Shown one piece after another: positions 6,412 through 12,917 of a stretch of 14,141 nt of DNA. The notes under the pieces are model-generated. The model did not search any database. It was not told the DNA's origin and saw only the letters and a program-made list of their open reading frames with translations. The stretch lies in NCBI GenBank assembly GCA_002298885.1, contig DBMK01000113.1:1-14141 (forward strand), read 5' to 3'. How positions within the stretch are numbered: the stretch's first letter is position 1; every line of letters starts with the position of its first letter. The position numbers and the translations under genes were made by a program. This DNA comes from Anaerolineaceae bacterium UBA700. GTDB taxonomy: Bacteria > Chloroflexota > Anaerolineae > Anaerolineales > Anaerolineaceae.

Positions 6412-6454
6412 TTTGTCCTTCATCAAAGACCCCACTCCGATAATCGGTTATCAT
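6412..6454 (+). promoter_or_regulatory. CRP/FNR-type site and -10 of a leaderless ygbA promoter
   Basis: TTTGT-CCTTCA-TCAAA (6412-6427) differs from the dyad TTTGA-N6-TCAAA at one position; its centre is 6419.5. TATCAT (6449-6454) is a good -10, which predicts a start site at 6461, the A of the gene's ATG. The site centre is then at -41.5, the classic class II activator position for CRP/FNR-family regulators. No Shine-Dalgarno is present, as expected of a leaderless message. Confidence 0.6.
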
Positions 6455-6460
6455 AACCCC

Positions 6461-6820
6461 ATGCTTCCCACAAACCCCCGACTGCGCCGCGAGCGGCAGA
6501 CATTGCAGGCCATGTTCCGGCTGTACTGCCGCACGGAGCACGGCCAAAACGACCACACGTTATGCCCCGAGTGCCAGGAGCTGGAGGATTACGCCCTGGA
6601 ACGCCTGGCCCGCTGCCCCTTCCAGGCCGATAAGCCCACCTGCGCCAACTGCGCCGTGCACTGCTACAAGCCGGAGATGCGCCAGCGCGTGCGCCTGGTG
6701 ATGCGCGTCGCCGGCCCGCGCATGCTCCTGCGCCACCCCATCCTCGCCGTGCGCCACATGCTCGACGGCCGCCGCCCCACCCCTTCCCTCAAGCGCCGCA
6801 AATCCACGACTGAAAATTAA
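6461..6820 (+). CDS. ygbA: YgbA-family (nitrosative-stress associated) Cys-rich protein
   Basis: A 119-residue soluble protein matching the YgbA_NO family. The core has LCPECQELEDYALERLARCPF, split here as LCPEC (34-38) and RCPF (51-54), then KPTCANCAVHCYKPEMR (58-74) and AGPRMLLRHPILA (84-96). Cysteines 35, 38, 52, 61, 64 and 68 suggest a bound metal or Fe-S cluster; C23 is extra. In enterobacteria the gene is induced by NO and is under NsrR control; its biochemical role is unsettled. The ATG at 6461 is chosen because an upstream in-frame GTG (6395) lies in the E hairpin and the extra residues resemble no family member. It is transcribed away from pst and convergent with the aldehyde oxidoreductase gene. 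Confidence 0.88.
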   Translation: MLPTNPRLRRERQTLQAMFRLYCRTEHGQNDHTLCPECQELEDYALERLARCPFQADKPTCANCAVHCYKPEMRQRVRLVMRVAGPRMLLRHPILAVRHMLDGRRPTPSLKRRKSTTEN

Positions 6821-7116
6821 CCACGGAGGCACGGAAGTCACTGAGAAAACCTTTACAACGCTCAGAGGCGGTCTTCGCGGAGCACCCTGTAAGGGCCGAC
6901 CGCCGTCTCGCCGCAATTTACCAGCTCAACACGAGCCTTGCCGTCAATGCTCGTAGGCGGTCTTCGCGCAGCACCCTGAAAGGGATGACCGCCGTCTCGT
7001 TGCAATACTCCTGGCTCAACACGGGGGTCGCAGACCCCCTTCGAGCTGAAAAACAAAGGTTTTCTCAGTGTTCTCAGTGTCTTCGCGATAGCACCCTTCA
7101 GGGCAGTGGTGAAAAT
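6820..7116 (+). repeat. Composite repeat: family B arms enclosing two C elements and three D modules
   Basis: This fills the gap between two convergent genes. B left arm: 6820-6854 (ACCACGGAGGCACGG onward). A truncated C follows at 6860-6933, hairpin 1 arms 6867-6873 and 6898-6904, with D at 6874-6897; it lacks hairpin 2. A full C follows at 6949-7046, with D in hairpin 1 (6963-6986) and a simple hairpin 2 (7023-7029/7033-7039). B right arm: 7055-7116, itself interrupted by a D module TTCGCGATAGCACCC at 7082-7104. Short reading frames inside are repeat-derived. Confidence 0.8.
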
Positions 7117-7122
7117 AATTGG

Positions 7123-7160
7123 TGTCTATTCGCCCACATTAGTGTAATTCGTGGATAAAC
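7123..7160 (-). repeat. Family A repeat overlapping the end of the aldehyde oxidoreductase gene
   Basis: Read on the minus strand, TTTATCCACGAATTACACTA (7140-7159) followed by ATG is a family A unit matching those near 1494 and 1625. It provides the final sense codons and the TAA stop (7139-7141) of the oxidoreductase gene. Confidence 0.75.
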
Positions 7161-8998
7161 CCCAAATCCAGCTCCGCCAACTTCTCCTCCGTCGGCCAGC
7201 CGGTGACCGGGTCCCAGCCGCTGGCGGCGTAGTACTCGGACAGCAGGGTGTGCATGTCCGGCACCGCGCCGGCCTGTCCGCCATCCGGCAGGGGCTCGAG
7301 CAGCAGCCTGGGCAGCTTCTCGGCGGCGGGGGTCAGGCCCAGGCGCAGGTTGTAGCCGCGCTTCAGGTTCCAGCCCCGCTCGCCGGCTTTGAGCAGCTCG
7401 GCCACGCTCCAATCCACTCCCGTGGCCGCGGAGAGCAGGTCGGCCACCTCCTGCGGGGCAATCACGGTGAAGAAACACATCACCAGGTCGTTGCACAGCG
7501 TGCGCCAATGCTGGTGGCGGGCCACGGCAGCCGCCTTGCCGGCGCTGGCAGCCCGGTCAGTCATCCCCAGGCCGATCTCCTCCATCGTCCCGCCCAGCTC
7601 GACGGTGAAAAAATCGCTCTGGTTGTGGCAGGCGCCGCGCGGCGAGGTGACATAAGCCAGGGCCTGCCCGGTGAAGGCGCGCGGGTCGTGCATGGCCACG
7701 TCCAGCCCGTTGACCTGCACCGCCAGGTCGGCCGCGCCGCAGGCCGCCCCCAGCGCCCGGCTGCCCTGGGCCAGCAGCGCCCCGAAGCCTTCCTTGCGCG
7801 CCATCTGCTCCAGCAGGGTAAAGTACGGGGCGCCGTCGCCCCACTTCAGGGCCAGGCCGCCGGTGTCCGCCTCGGTGAGCAGGCCGCGCTCGAAGAGCAG
7901 GGTTGCCAGCCCCAGCACGCCCCCGGCGCTGATCGTGTCCATCCCCAGGCGGTCGCACAGGTCGCCCAGGCGGGTGACCAGCGGCAAATCGTCCAGCAGA
8001 AGCTGCGAGCCGAACGAGCAGATCGTCTCGTACTCCGGGCCCTTCTGCCAGTGCTCCTTGCCGCGTTTGGCGGCCGCGCCGGCCAGGTCCACCACCCGCC
8101 CGCAGCCGATGACACAGCCCTGGCAGGCGCTGGTGTCCACCAGGTATTTCTCGGCCATCTCGGCCCCGCCGATCAGCGTGGCGCCCTCGAAGCTGGCCCC
8201 GGTCCAATATTTGTTGGGCATGTCGCCCACGTACTGCAGGTAGTCGGCGCTGCCCGAGGTGCCGGTGTCGTGGAACACGGCGGTCATGTTCTGCTGCAGC
8301 AGGCGCTTGTTCGATTCCAGGCGCAGCTTTTTATACTCGTCCAGGCGCACCAGCCCCAGGTCGCGGTGGGCGCCCGTTCCCGTCCCCCGCACGGCCACCG
8401 CCTTGAGGTTCTTGGAGCCCATCAATGCGCCCATGCCAGTGCGCGCCGCCAGGCGCCCGTGGTCCGAGAGAATGCCGGCGAAGGCCACCCCGTTCTCGCC
8501 GGCCAGGCCGATGCAGGCCACCCGCGCCCGGGGCTCGTCCAGTTCCTCGCACACCAGGCGCTGGGTCTCGTAGGTGTCGCTTTTGCCCCACAGCGCCGCC
8601 GCCGGGCGCAGCTCCACCGCGTCGTCGTGGATCCACAGGTAAACCGGCTCCGCTGCCCGCCCGGTGATCCACAGGGCGTCCCAGCCGGCCAGGCGCAGCT
8701 CCGGGCCGACGAACCCGCCGATGTTGGATTCGCCCCACAGGCCGGTCTGCGGCGAGCGCCCGCAGATGGTGAAGCGCCCGGTGGTCGGCCCGGCGGTGCC
8801 GGTCAGCGGCCCGGTGATGAACAGCAGCGGGTTGGCCGGGTCGAGCGGCGGTTTCGCCGCCAGCGGCCCGAGCGCCTCGAACAGCAGCCGCGCCCCCAGC
8901 CCGCTCCCCCCCACGTACTGGCGCACGTACGCCACCGGGATCTGCTCCCGCTCCACCGTCCCCGTCGTAAGGTCTACCTTCAGCATCTTCCCAAACAT
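7139..8998 (-). CDS. aor: Aldehyde:ferredoxin oxidoreductase (tungsten/molybdopterin family)
   Basis: A 619-residue AOR-family enzyme, full length, oxidising aldehydes to acids (or the reverse) with ferredoxin as partner. It binds a bis-pterin W or Mo cofactor and one [4Fe-4S] cluster. Three cluster cysteines are C292-x2-C295-x3-C299 (ACQGCVIGCGR); the fourth is likely C508. The N-terminal domain begins MFGKMLKVDLTTG and contains GPLTGT, GRSPQTG and GSKNLKAVAV. GPEYET (320-325) and RGACHNQ (454-460) fit the catalytic Glu and His regions. The first pterin motif DxxGLDx is DRLGMDT (349-355); the second is degenerate, NDLVMCF (503-509). The start at 8998 has GGAG 7 nt upstream. It follows the iron alcohol dehydrogenase on the same strand after 291 bp of repeats. 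Substrate unknown. Confidence 0.92.
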   Translation of the reverse strand: MFGKMLKVDLTTGTVEREQIPVAYVRQYVGGSGLGARLLFEALGPLAAKPPLDPANPLLFITGPLTGTAGPTTGRFTICGRSPQTGLWGESNIGGFVGPELRLAGWDALWITGRAAEPVYLWIHDDAVELRPAAALWGKSDTYETQRLVCEELDEPRARVACIGLAGENGVAFAGILSDHGRLAARTGMGALMGSKNLKAVAVRGTGTGAHRDLGLVRLDEYKKLRLESNKRLLQQNMTAVFHDTGTSGSADYLQYVGDMPNKYWTGASFEGATLIGGAEMAEKYLVDTSACQGCVIGCGRVVDLAGAAAKRGKEHWQKGPEYETICSFGSQLLLDDLPLVTRLGDLCDRLGMDTISAGGVLGLATLLFERGLLTEADTGGLALKWGDGAPYFTLLEQMARKEGFGALLAQGSRALGAACGAADLAVQVNGLDVAMHDPRAFTGQALAYVTSPRGACHNQSDFFTVELGGTMEEIGLGMTDRAASAGKAAAVARHQHWRTLCNDLVMCFFTVIAPQEVADLLSAATGVDWSVAELLKAGERGWNLKRGYNLRLGLTPAAEKLPRLLLEPLPDGGQAGAVPDMHTLLSEYYAASGWDPVTGWPTEEKLAELDLGFIHELH

Positions 8999-9020
8999 GG
9001 TTTCTCCAAAGCTAGCAAAG

Positions 9021-9081
9021 ATTCACCACAGAGTCACACACCTGCCCTGGCGGGCGGTGCCAGGGGAGGCACTGAGAAAAC
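9021..9081 (+). repeat. Family B left arm interrupted by a family E segment
   Basis: ATTCACCACAGAGTCAC (9021-9037) opens a B arm. An E segment (ACACCTGCCCTGGCGGGCGG, then TGCCAGGG, about 9038-9065) interrupts it. The B arm resumes as GAGGCACTGAGAAAACCTT (9066-9084). The E loop is in the opposite orientation to that at 6374-6380, and the right half of E is truncated. It starts about 22 bp upstream of the aor start codon. Confidence 0.7.
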
Positions 9082-9102
9082 CTTTTAAATACCTTTTACA
9101 TA

Positions 9103-9179
9103 GCTCAAAGGCGGTCTTTGACCGCCGTCTTGCCGCATTTATCCCTGCTCAACACGGGGGTCACAGACCCCCTTCGAGC
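9103..9179 (+). repeat. Family C two-hairpin repeat, simple form
   Basis: GCTC 9103-9106; hairpin 1 GGCGGTC (9110-9116), loop TTT, GACCGCC (9120-9126); inner GCTC 9147-9150; hairpin 2 GGGGGTC (9156-9162), loop ACA, GACCCCC (9166-9172); GAGC 9176-9179. Loop changes relative to 2707-2783 leave both stems intact. Confidence 0.85.
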
Positions 9180-9184
9180 GCTGG

Positions 9185-9277
9185 AATCTTCAACACAGAG
9201 TCACAGAGACACGGAGAACCTCTTTTTTTATTCAAAAAGGTTTTCTCTGTGTCACTGTGACTCTGTGGTGAAGATTT
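9185..9277. repeat. Family B inverted repeat downstream of the alcohol dehydrogenase
   Basis: The left arm 9185-9221 (AATCTTCAACACAGAGTCAC onward) pairs with right arm 9237-9277 (ending GACTCTGTGGTGAAGATTT), around a T-rich loop of about 15 nt. It starts 12 bp beyond the alcohol dehydrogenase stop, so in that transcript it forms a long 3' hairpin that could stop or stabilise the message. Confidence 0.8.
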
Positions 9278-9289
9278 TTGTCTCTGTCA

Positions 9290-10471
9290 CTAAAAATCAA
9301 CCGTCTTTCCCTCGAAGGCGTATAAAAACAGCCGGCGCAGGTCGGGCTCGTCGGGGATGCGACTGGACATCACCGTCTGCGAGTCGCCGGCCGCGTTCCA
9401 GGCCAGGGCGTCCAGCTCGGCTTCGAGCTGCTCGCGGCTGATGCCACACTCGCTCAGCTTGAGCGGCTGCCCCACCTGCTGCTCGAGCTGGCGCACGGCA
9501 AAGGCCAGCTCAGCCGCCGCCTGCGCCTCGGAGGCCGCCGGCAGGCCCAGCAGGCCGGCCAGCTCCGCGTAGCGCGTGGGCTGGCCCATGCCGGGCTCGC
9601 CGCCGCAGGCGCAATATTCGATGGTGTAGGGCAGGAAAAGGGACACCGCCCGCCCGTGGGCCACGTGGAAAATGCCGCCCAGGGCGTGGCCCATGCCGTG
9701 GGCTAGGGCGGCCATGGCGTTGCCGAAGCCCAGCCCGGCCATGGTAGCCGCGTTTTGGGTGTGGGTGCGCGCCTCCAGGTCGCCGCCGTCGGCCACGGCC
9801 CGCGGCAGCCACTCGAACAACAGGCGGGCGGCTTGCAGGCACAGCCCGTCGCAGAAATCGTTATGCAGGTTGCTGGTGAAGCCCTCGATGGCGTGCGTCA
9901 GGGCATCCAGGCCGGTCTCGGCGGTCAGGCGCGGCGGCAGGGCCTGCACCAGCTCAGGGTCCAGGATGGCCAGGTCGGCCAGATTCTCGCGGCTGCCCAG
10001 GCCCAGCTTGCGGCGCTCGGCGGTGTCGGTGAGCACGATGGCCCAGGTGGCCTCGGAGCCGGTTCCGGTGGTAGTGGGGATAGTCACCAGGCGCGCCTTC
10101 TGGCGCAGGTGGAGCGTCTCGACCGGGTTGATGGCGTCGGGCTGGATATCCGGGCGCTCGTAGAGCACCCACATGGCCTTGGCGGCGTCCATCACCGAGC
10201 CGCCGCCCACGGCAACGATCCAATCCGGCTGCAGGGCCAGCAGGCGCTGGGCGCCGCGGCGTACCGTGTCCAGGGAGGGGTCCGGCTCCACATCGCTGAT
10301 CAGGTCCACCTGCATGCCGGTGGGCGCCAGGGCCTCGGTCACGCGCTGGGCCAGGCCCAGGCGCACCAGGTTGGCGTCGGTCACGATGCATGCCCGCCGC
10401 CCCTCCAGGCGCTCCAAATACGCCAGCGCCTGCTCACCATACACAACCTGTGGGCTGGAGAAGAACCACAT
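9290..10471 (-). CDS. Iron-dependent (group III) alcohol dehydrogenase
   Basis: A 393-residue Fe-ADH family enzyme, normal length, interconverting alcohols and aldehydes with NAD(P)H. The N-terminal dinucleotide domain has AVGGGSVMDAAK (87-98) and IPTTTGTGSEAT (131-142). The metal ligands can be placed by their spacing to FucO: D189 and H193 in GLDALTH, then H258 and H272 in the segment LAHGMGHALGGIFHVAHG (256-273). All four are present, so it should be active. The ATG at 10471 follows AAGGAGG with a 5-nt gap, an excellent ribosome site. Its neighbours on the same strand are an SCP2-domain gene upstream (123 bp gap with repeats) and aor downstream. The two redox enzymes could together convert acid, aldehyde and alcohol. 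Real substrate unknown. Confidence 0.93.
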   Translation of the reverse strand: MWFFSSPQVVYGEQALAYLERLEGRRACIVTDANLVRLGLAQRVTEALAPTGMQVDLISDVEPDPSLDTVRRGAQRLLALQPDWIVAVGGGSVMDAAKAMWVLYERPDIQPDAINPVETLHLRQKARLVTIPTTTGTGSEATWAIVLTDTAERRKLGLGSRENLADLAILDPELVQALPPRLTAETGLDALTHAIEGFTSNLHNDFCDGLCLQAARLLFEWLPRAVADGGDLEARTHTQNAATMAGLGFGNAMAALAHGMGHALGGIFHVAHGRAVSLFLPYTIEYCACGGEPGMGQPTRYAELAGLLGLPAASEAQAAAELAFAVRQLEQQVGQPLKLSECGISREQLEAELDALAWNAAGDSQTVMSSRIPDEPDLRRLFLYAFEGKTVDF

Positions 10472-10490
10472 ACCGCCCTCCTTGAGAAAG

Positions 10491-10584
10491 ATTCACCACA
10501 AAGAAATAATCGTGAAACGTGAAACGTGAATTTCACGCATCACGTTTCATGGTTCACGTATCAATCCGCGCCTCTGTGGTGAAT
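10491..10584. repeat. Family B inverted repeat with a family F palindrome inside
   Basis: Short B arms ATTCACCACAAAG (10491-10503) and CGCCTCTGTGGTGAAT (10569-10584) enclose a family F block (10511-10560). F reads CGTGAAACGTGAAACGTGAA, then its inverted form TTTCACGCATCACGTTTCAT, and can itself form an imperfect hairpin. The block lies just upstream of the alcohol dehydrogenase ribosome site. Confidence 0.7.
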
Positions 10585-10594
10585 CCCCATTAAT

Positions 10595-11002
10595 CTACAC
10601 CGGAAAATCCGTCGGCACCCGGGTGCAGCTTTCGACGAGCTCTTTGGCGGCGCGCACGTTGCGCATGATCATCGCCATGTTGCCCGTCAGCTTCAACTGC
10701 CCGGTCATCAGCGCCTGCATCGGGTCGAGCTTCTTGGTCATCACCTTCTTCCAGGTGGTCACCGGCCCGCTCAGGCGGAAGACCGGCTCCTTGCGGTGCC
10801 CGTTCACGGCGAAGGCCTCGCGGCACTTGCCGTGCCACAGGTCCATGTACAGGGTCACCGGCTGCTGCAGCGTCCCGCCCGCCTCGATGACGAAGTAGAA
10901 ATCGCCTTCCCAGTTCTTGGCCGCATCCAGGTAGGCCTGGCTGACGTTCAAATCCTCCATCAACGCCTTGACCCAATCGTCCGAAGGAAACGGTAAAGAC
11001 AT
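10595..11002 (-). CDS. SCP2 sterol-binding domain protein
   Basis: A 135-residue soluble protein consisting of one SCP2-like domain. Recognisable features are a hydrophobic strand GDFYFVIEAGG, the segment PVTLYMDLWHGKCREAF, the family-typical RLSGPVTTWKKVMTKKLDP, and the final helix region LMTGQLKLTGNMAMIMRNV. SCP2 domains bind lipids or acyl chains in a hydrophobic tunnel; in bacteria their ligands are mostly unknown. The ATG at 11002 is chosen because GGAGG lies 5 nt upstream. An ATG at 11014 overlaps that ribosome site and would add only four residues. It is the first of three same-strand genes ending in aor, which hints at hydrophobic aldehyde or fatty-acyl substrates, but only by position. 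Confidence 0.85.
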   Translation of the reverse strand: MSLPFPSDDWVKALMEDLNVSQAYLDAAKNWEGDFYFVIEAGGTLQQPVTLYMDLWHGKCREAFAVNGHRKEPVFRLSGPVTTWKKVMTKKLDPMQALMTGQLKLTGNMAMIMRNVRAAKELVESCTRVPTDFPV

Positions 11003-11203
11003 ACCTGCCTCCAATCAATAAGCCTGCGGGAACGTGGATTTGGGGAAAGTGCCGCCCGCGGGTGGAATGAATGTAATATTTTAACACCGATCGGAGAGCC
11101 GAGAGGCGCGGGGAGGGGCGGGTCGGTGCAATTCAGAAACACCGTCGTTCATTGCGTAGACCTGCCCTGCGCCGGGTGGGGTTAGTCGTTTGTTTATCCC
11201 GTC
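11003..11203. other. Intergenic gap, GC-rich to AT-rich transition
   Basis: About 200 bp with no gene I can support. The part near the SCP2 gene is GC-rich with a single A/T patch (TGTAATATTTTAACA, 11072-11086) that may contain a -10 for the leftward SCP2 gene. CCTGCCCTGCGCCGGGTGGG (11162-11181) weakly resembles a fragment of family E. Beyond it the base composition falls sharply toward the regulator gene. Confidence 0.4.
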
Positions 11204-12148
11204 TTACTCCATGTGTCGATTTTCGTATAAGGTAGCCATAGCATGTATTCGGCGCTTCATTTCTGAGCGTATATGGTACGGCTCTAAACACTCACATTTA
11301 TCCCCAAAACTGAAAAGAATATTGTAGTAATAATCGTTCTCTATGAAAGGAAAACTAACAATGTAATGCTCATCACCGTCTGGCGAAAAATGTTCATAAG
11401 TGCAATAATCAAGTACCTCATCCATGACAGATTTATGAATACGAATTTTGATTTCTGTTTGCATAGTTGCCAAAATATCAGTAAAGTCTAACTGCGGTTT
11501 TTGATAATCTCGTGGCGTAAAAAATTCCTCTTGTATTTGTAGGTTTGATGTGCGCGATAGTTTGAATAAGCGAAAATCATTTCTTTTATGGCAATACCCT
11601 TGCCAATACCAATGACTACTTTTCAATACGAGCTGGTACGGCTCGGCTGTTCGTGCGGTTTTATTTCCGTAACGGTCTGCATATTCAAACGAAAGTAGCT
11701 TGCTTTCCCGTAAAGCTGTTTTGATAATTTCTAAATATGGTTGTATGTTCCCGTTGCCCATCCACGGACTTAAATCTATATAGATTTGATTTGCTTTTAA
11801 TTCAATGTCTTTCGCTCTGTCGGCGGGGATAAAACTCTTGACTTTCGCAAAGGCGTTTACCAGTTCATTACCTCGTACCATGTTGGAAAGACTGGAAAGT
11901 CCCATCAAGATAGCGGAAAGGTCGGCATTCGAAAAAACCTTTCTGTCAATCTTGTATTCCTGCATGATTTCAAAGCCGCCGCCCACTCCCGATGTTGAGC
12001 GAACAGGAATACCCGCCATGTTGATCGTGTCTATGTCGCGGTAGATTGTGCGGGGTGAAACTTCAAACCTATCTGCTAACTCCTGTGCGCCTATACGCTT
12101 TTTATCTAGGAGTATCATAATAATGCTAACAAGCCTGTCAACTTTCAT
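11204..12148 (-). CDS. WYL-domain transcriptional regulator (YafY/DeoR-type HTH)
   Basis: A 314-residue DNA-binding regulator. The N-terminal winged helix has RLVSIIMILLDKKRIGAQEL, ADRFEVSPRTIYRDIDTINMAGIPV (about 5-49) and a GVGGGF wing. A WYL domain follows at about 139-210, where the eponymous motif reads HWYWQGYC (179-186). A C-terminal WCX-like region ends the protein. Family members sense small ligands or nucleic acids and often repress a divergent neighbour. The ATG at 12148 has GGAAGG 10 nt upstream; an in-frame TTG at 12166 is less likely. The gene is markedly AT-rich compared with its neighbours, with Firmicutes-like codon use, pointing to transfer. It shares a 120-bp control region with the divergent hydrolase gene. 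Confidence 0.9.
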   Translation of the reverse strand: MKVDRLVSIIMILLDKKRIGAQELADRFEVSPRTIYRDIDTINMAGIPVRSTSGVGGGFEIMQEYKIDRKVFSNADLSAILMGLSSLSNMVRGNELVNAFAKVKSFIPADRAKDIELKANQIYIDLSPWMGNGNIQPYLEIIKTALRESKLLSFEYADRYGNKTARTAEPYQLVLKSSHWYWQGYCHKRNDFRLFKLSRTSNLQIQEEFFTPRDYQKPQLDFTDILATMQTEIKIRIHKSVMDEVLDYCTYEHFSPDGDEHYIVSFPFIENDYYYNILFSFGDKCECLEPYHIRSEMKRRIHAMATLYENRHME

Positions 12149-12180
12149 CTGATAGCCGCCTTCCAAAATTTCTTGTTATC

Positions 12181-12231
12181 ATCATAGATTGTTGCCATAC
12201 TGTTGTCAACAATTACAAGGTATCATAATAA
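12181..12231. promoter_or_regulatory. Overlapping divergent promoters with an operator-like inverted repeat
   Basis: For the leftward regulator, TTGACA (12204-12209) and TATGAT (12181-12186) are exactly 17 bp apart, a near-consensus sigma-A promoter. For the rightward hydrolase, TTGTCA (12203-12208) overlaps that -35, with CATAAT (12224-12229) or TAATAA (12226-12231) as -10. An inverted repeat ATTGTTG (12188-12194) / CAACAAT (12207-12213) spans the spacer and both -35 boxes. The regulator bound there would affect both genes. Confidence 0.6.
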
Positions 12232-12268
12232 AGCAAACAAATCAATCAACCTGTCAGGAGGAGACACA

Positions 12269-12760
12269 ATGCAGAAAAAAGCCTTAGTAATAATCGATAT
12301 TCAAAATGACATAACAAAGAATTACAAGGATATTATTGGCAATATCAATAAAGCCATTGATTGGGCAGTCAATAATAATATTCATGTTATTTATATACGG
12401 CATGAAAATTTATCAGCCGGCACGAGGACTTTTAAACCCAATACACATGGGGCTGAATTAGCTCCAGACTTAAAAATAGTGTCAAAAAATGTTTTTACAA
12501 AATACAAAGGAAACGCATTAAGCTGTGAAGAATTTGCAGACTTTATTAGTAAAAATGAAATAAGTGATTTCTACATAGCAGGAGCAGATGCGGTTGCTTG
12601 TGTTAAATCAACCTGTTACAACTTACGCATAGCAAATTATGGCGTTAATGTCCTGTCAGATTGCGTTACCAGTTATGATAAAAGGAAAATTGACGAAATG
12701 TTGCGTTATTATGAAAGTAAAGGCAGTAAAATTATTACTCTAAATTACCTGTTAAATTAA
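12269..12760 (+). CDS. Isochorismatase-like cysteine hydrolase
   Basis: A 163-residue hydrolase of the isochorismatase/nicotinamidase superfamily. The catalytic triad is visible: Asp10 in LVIIDIQND, a Lys at 78 or 80 in FTKYKGNAL, and Cys111 in AGADAVACVKSTC. The usual family lengths are 170-220, so this is compact. GVNVLSDCVTSYD (125-137) is the conserved segment after the nucleophile helix. The substrate cannot be assigned. The ATG at 12269 follows AGGAGGAGACACA, a strong ribosome site; earlier in-frame codons from 12203 fall in the promoter and are rejected. AT-rich like the regulator, it is probably part of the same acquired cassette and under that regulator's control. Confidence 0.87.
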   Translation: MQKKALVIIDIQNDITKNYKDIIGNINKAIDWAVNNNIHVIYIRHENLSAGTRTFKPNTHGAELAPDLKIVSKNVFTKYKGNALSCEEFADFISKNEISDFYIAGADAVACVKSTCYNLRIANYGVNVLSDCVTSYDKRKIDEMLRYYESKGSKIITLNYLLN

Positions 12761-12763
12761 GCC

Positions 12764-12796
12764 GTAGGTTGGGTTGAGCGGAGCGAAACCCAACAA
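12764..12796. repeat. Inverted repeat with GTTGGGTT / AACCCAAC arms
   Basis: GTTGGGTT (12768-12775) and AACCCAAC (12787-12794) flank GAGCGGAGCGA. It begins four bases after the hydrolase stop. From memory, near-identical GTAGGTTGGGTTGAGC elements occur widely in cyanobacteria and proteobacteria as dispersed repeats. It may mark the right edge of the acquired cassette. Confidence 0.7.
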
Positions 12797-12820
12797 AATT
12801 TCGCCACCGGTCCTGTGGTA

Positions 12821-12853
12821 AGACATCCGAAGTCTGGCAGACTTCGGATGTCT
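12821..12853. repeat. Perfect 15-bp hairpin
   Basis: AGACATCCGAAGTCT (12821-12835) and AGACTTCGGATGTCT (12839-12853) are exact reverse complements around GGC. There is no T-run, so it is not a standard terminator. It sits between the hydrolase gene and the Fe-S protein gene; no second copy occurs in the window. Confidence 0.8.
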
Positions 12854-12917
12854 GCTTCTGGCTGCGCCGGGGTAAAATAAATGCACGTGAAAAAAACCAT
12901 GCCTGCAAACAATCTAC

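Noticed and set aside
6820..7116. CRISPR array
   Set aside because: Repeats are few, nested and palindromic, without regular unique spacers or cas genes.
7151..9088. Rightward 645-codon open frame opposite aor
   Set aside because: Long but antisense to a full-length AOR with intact motifs; composition is Gln/Ala/Arg/Pro-rich with no recognisable domain.
12821..12853. Intrinsic terminator of the hydrolase gene
   Set aside because: The stem is perfect but no T-run follows on either strand, so it is listed only as a hairpin repeat.
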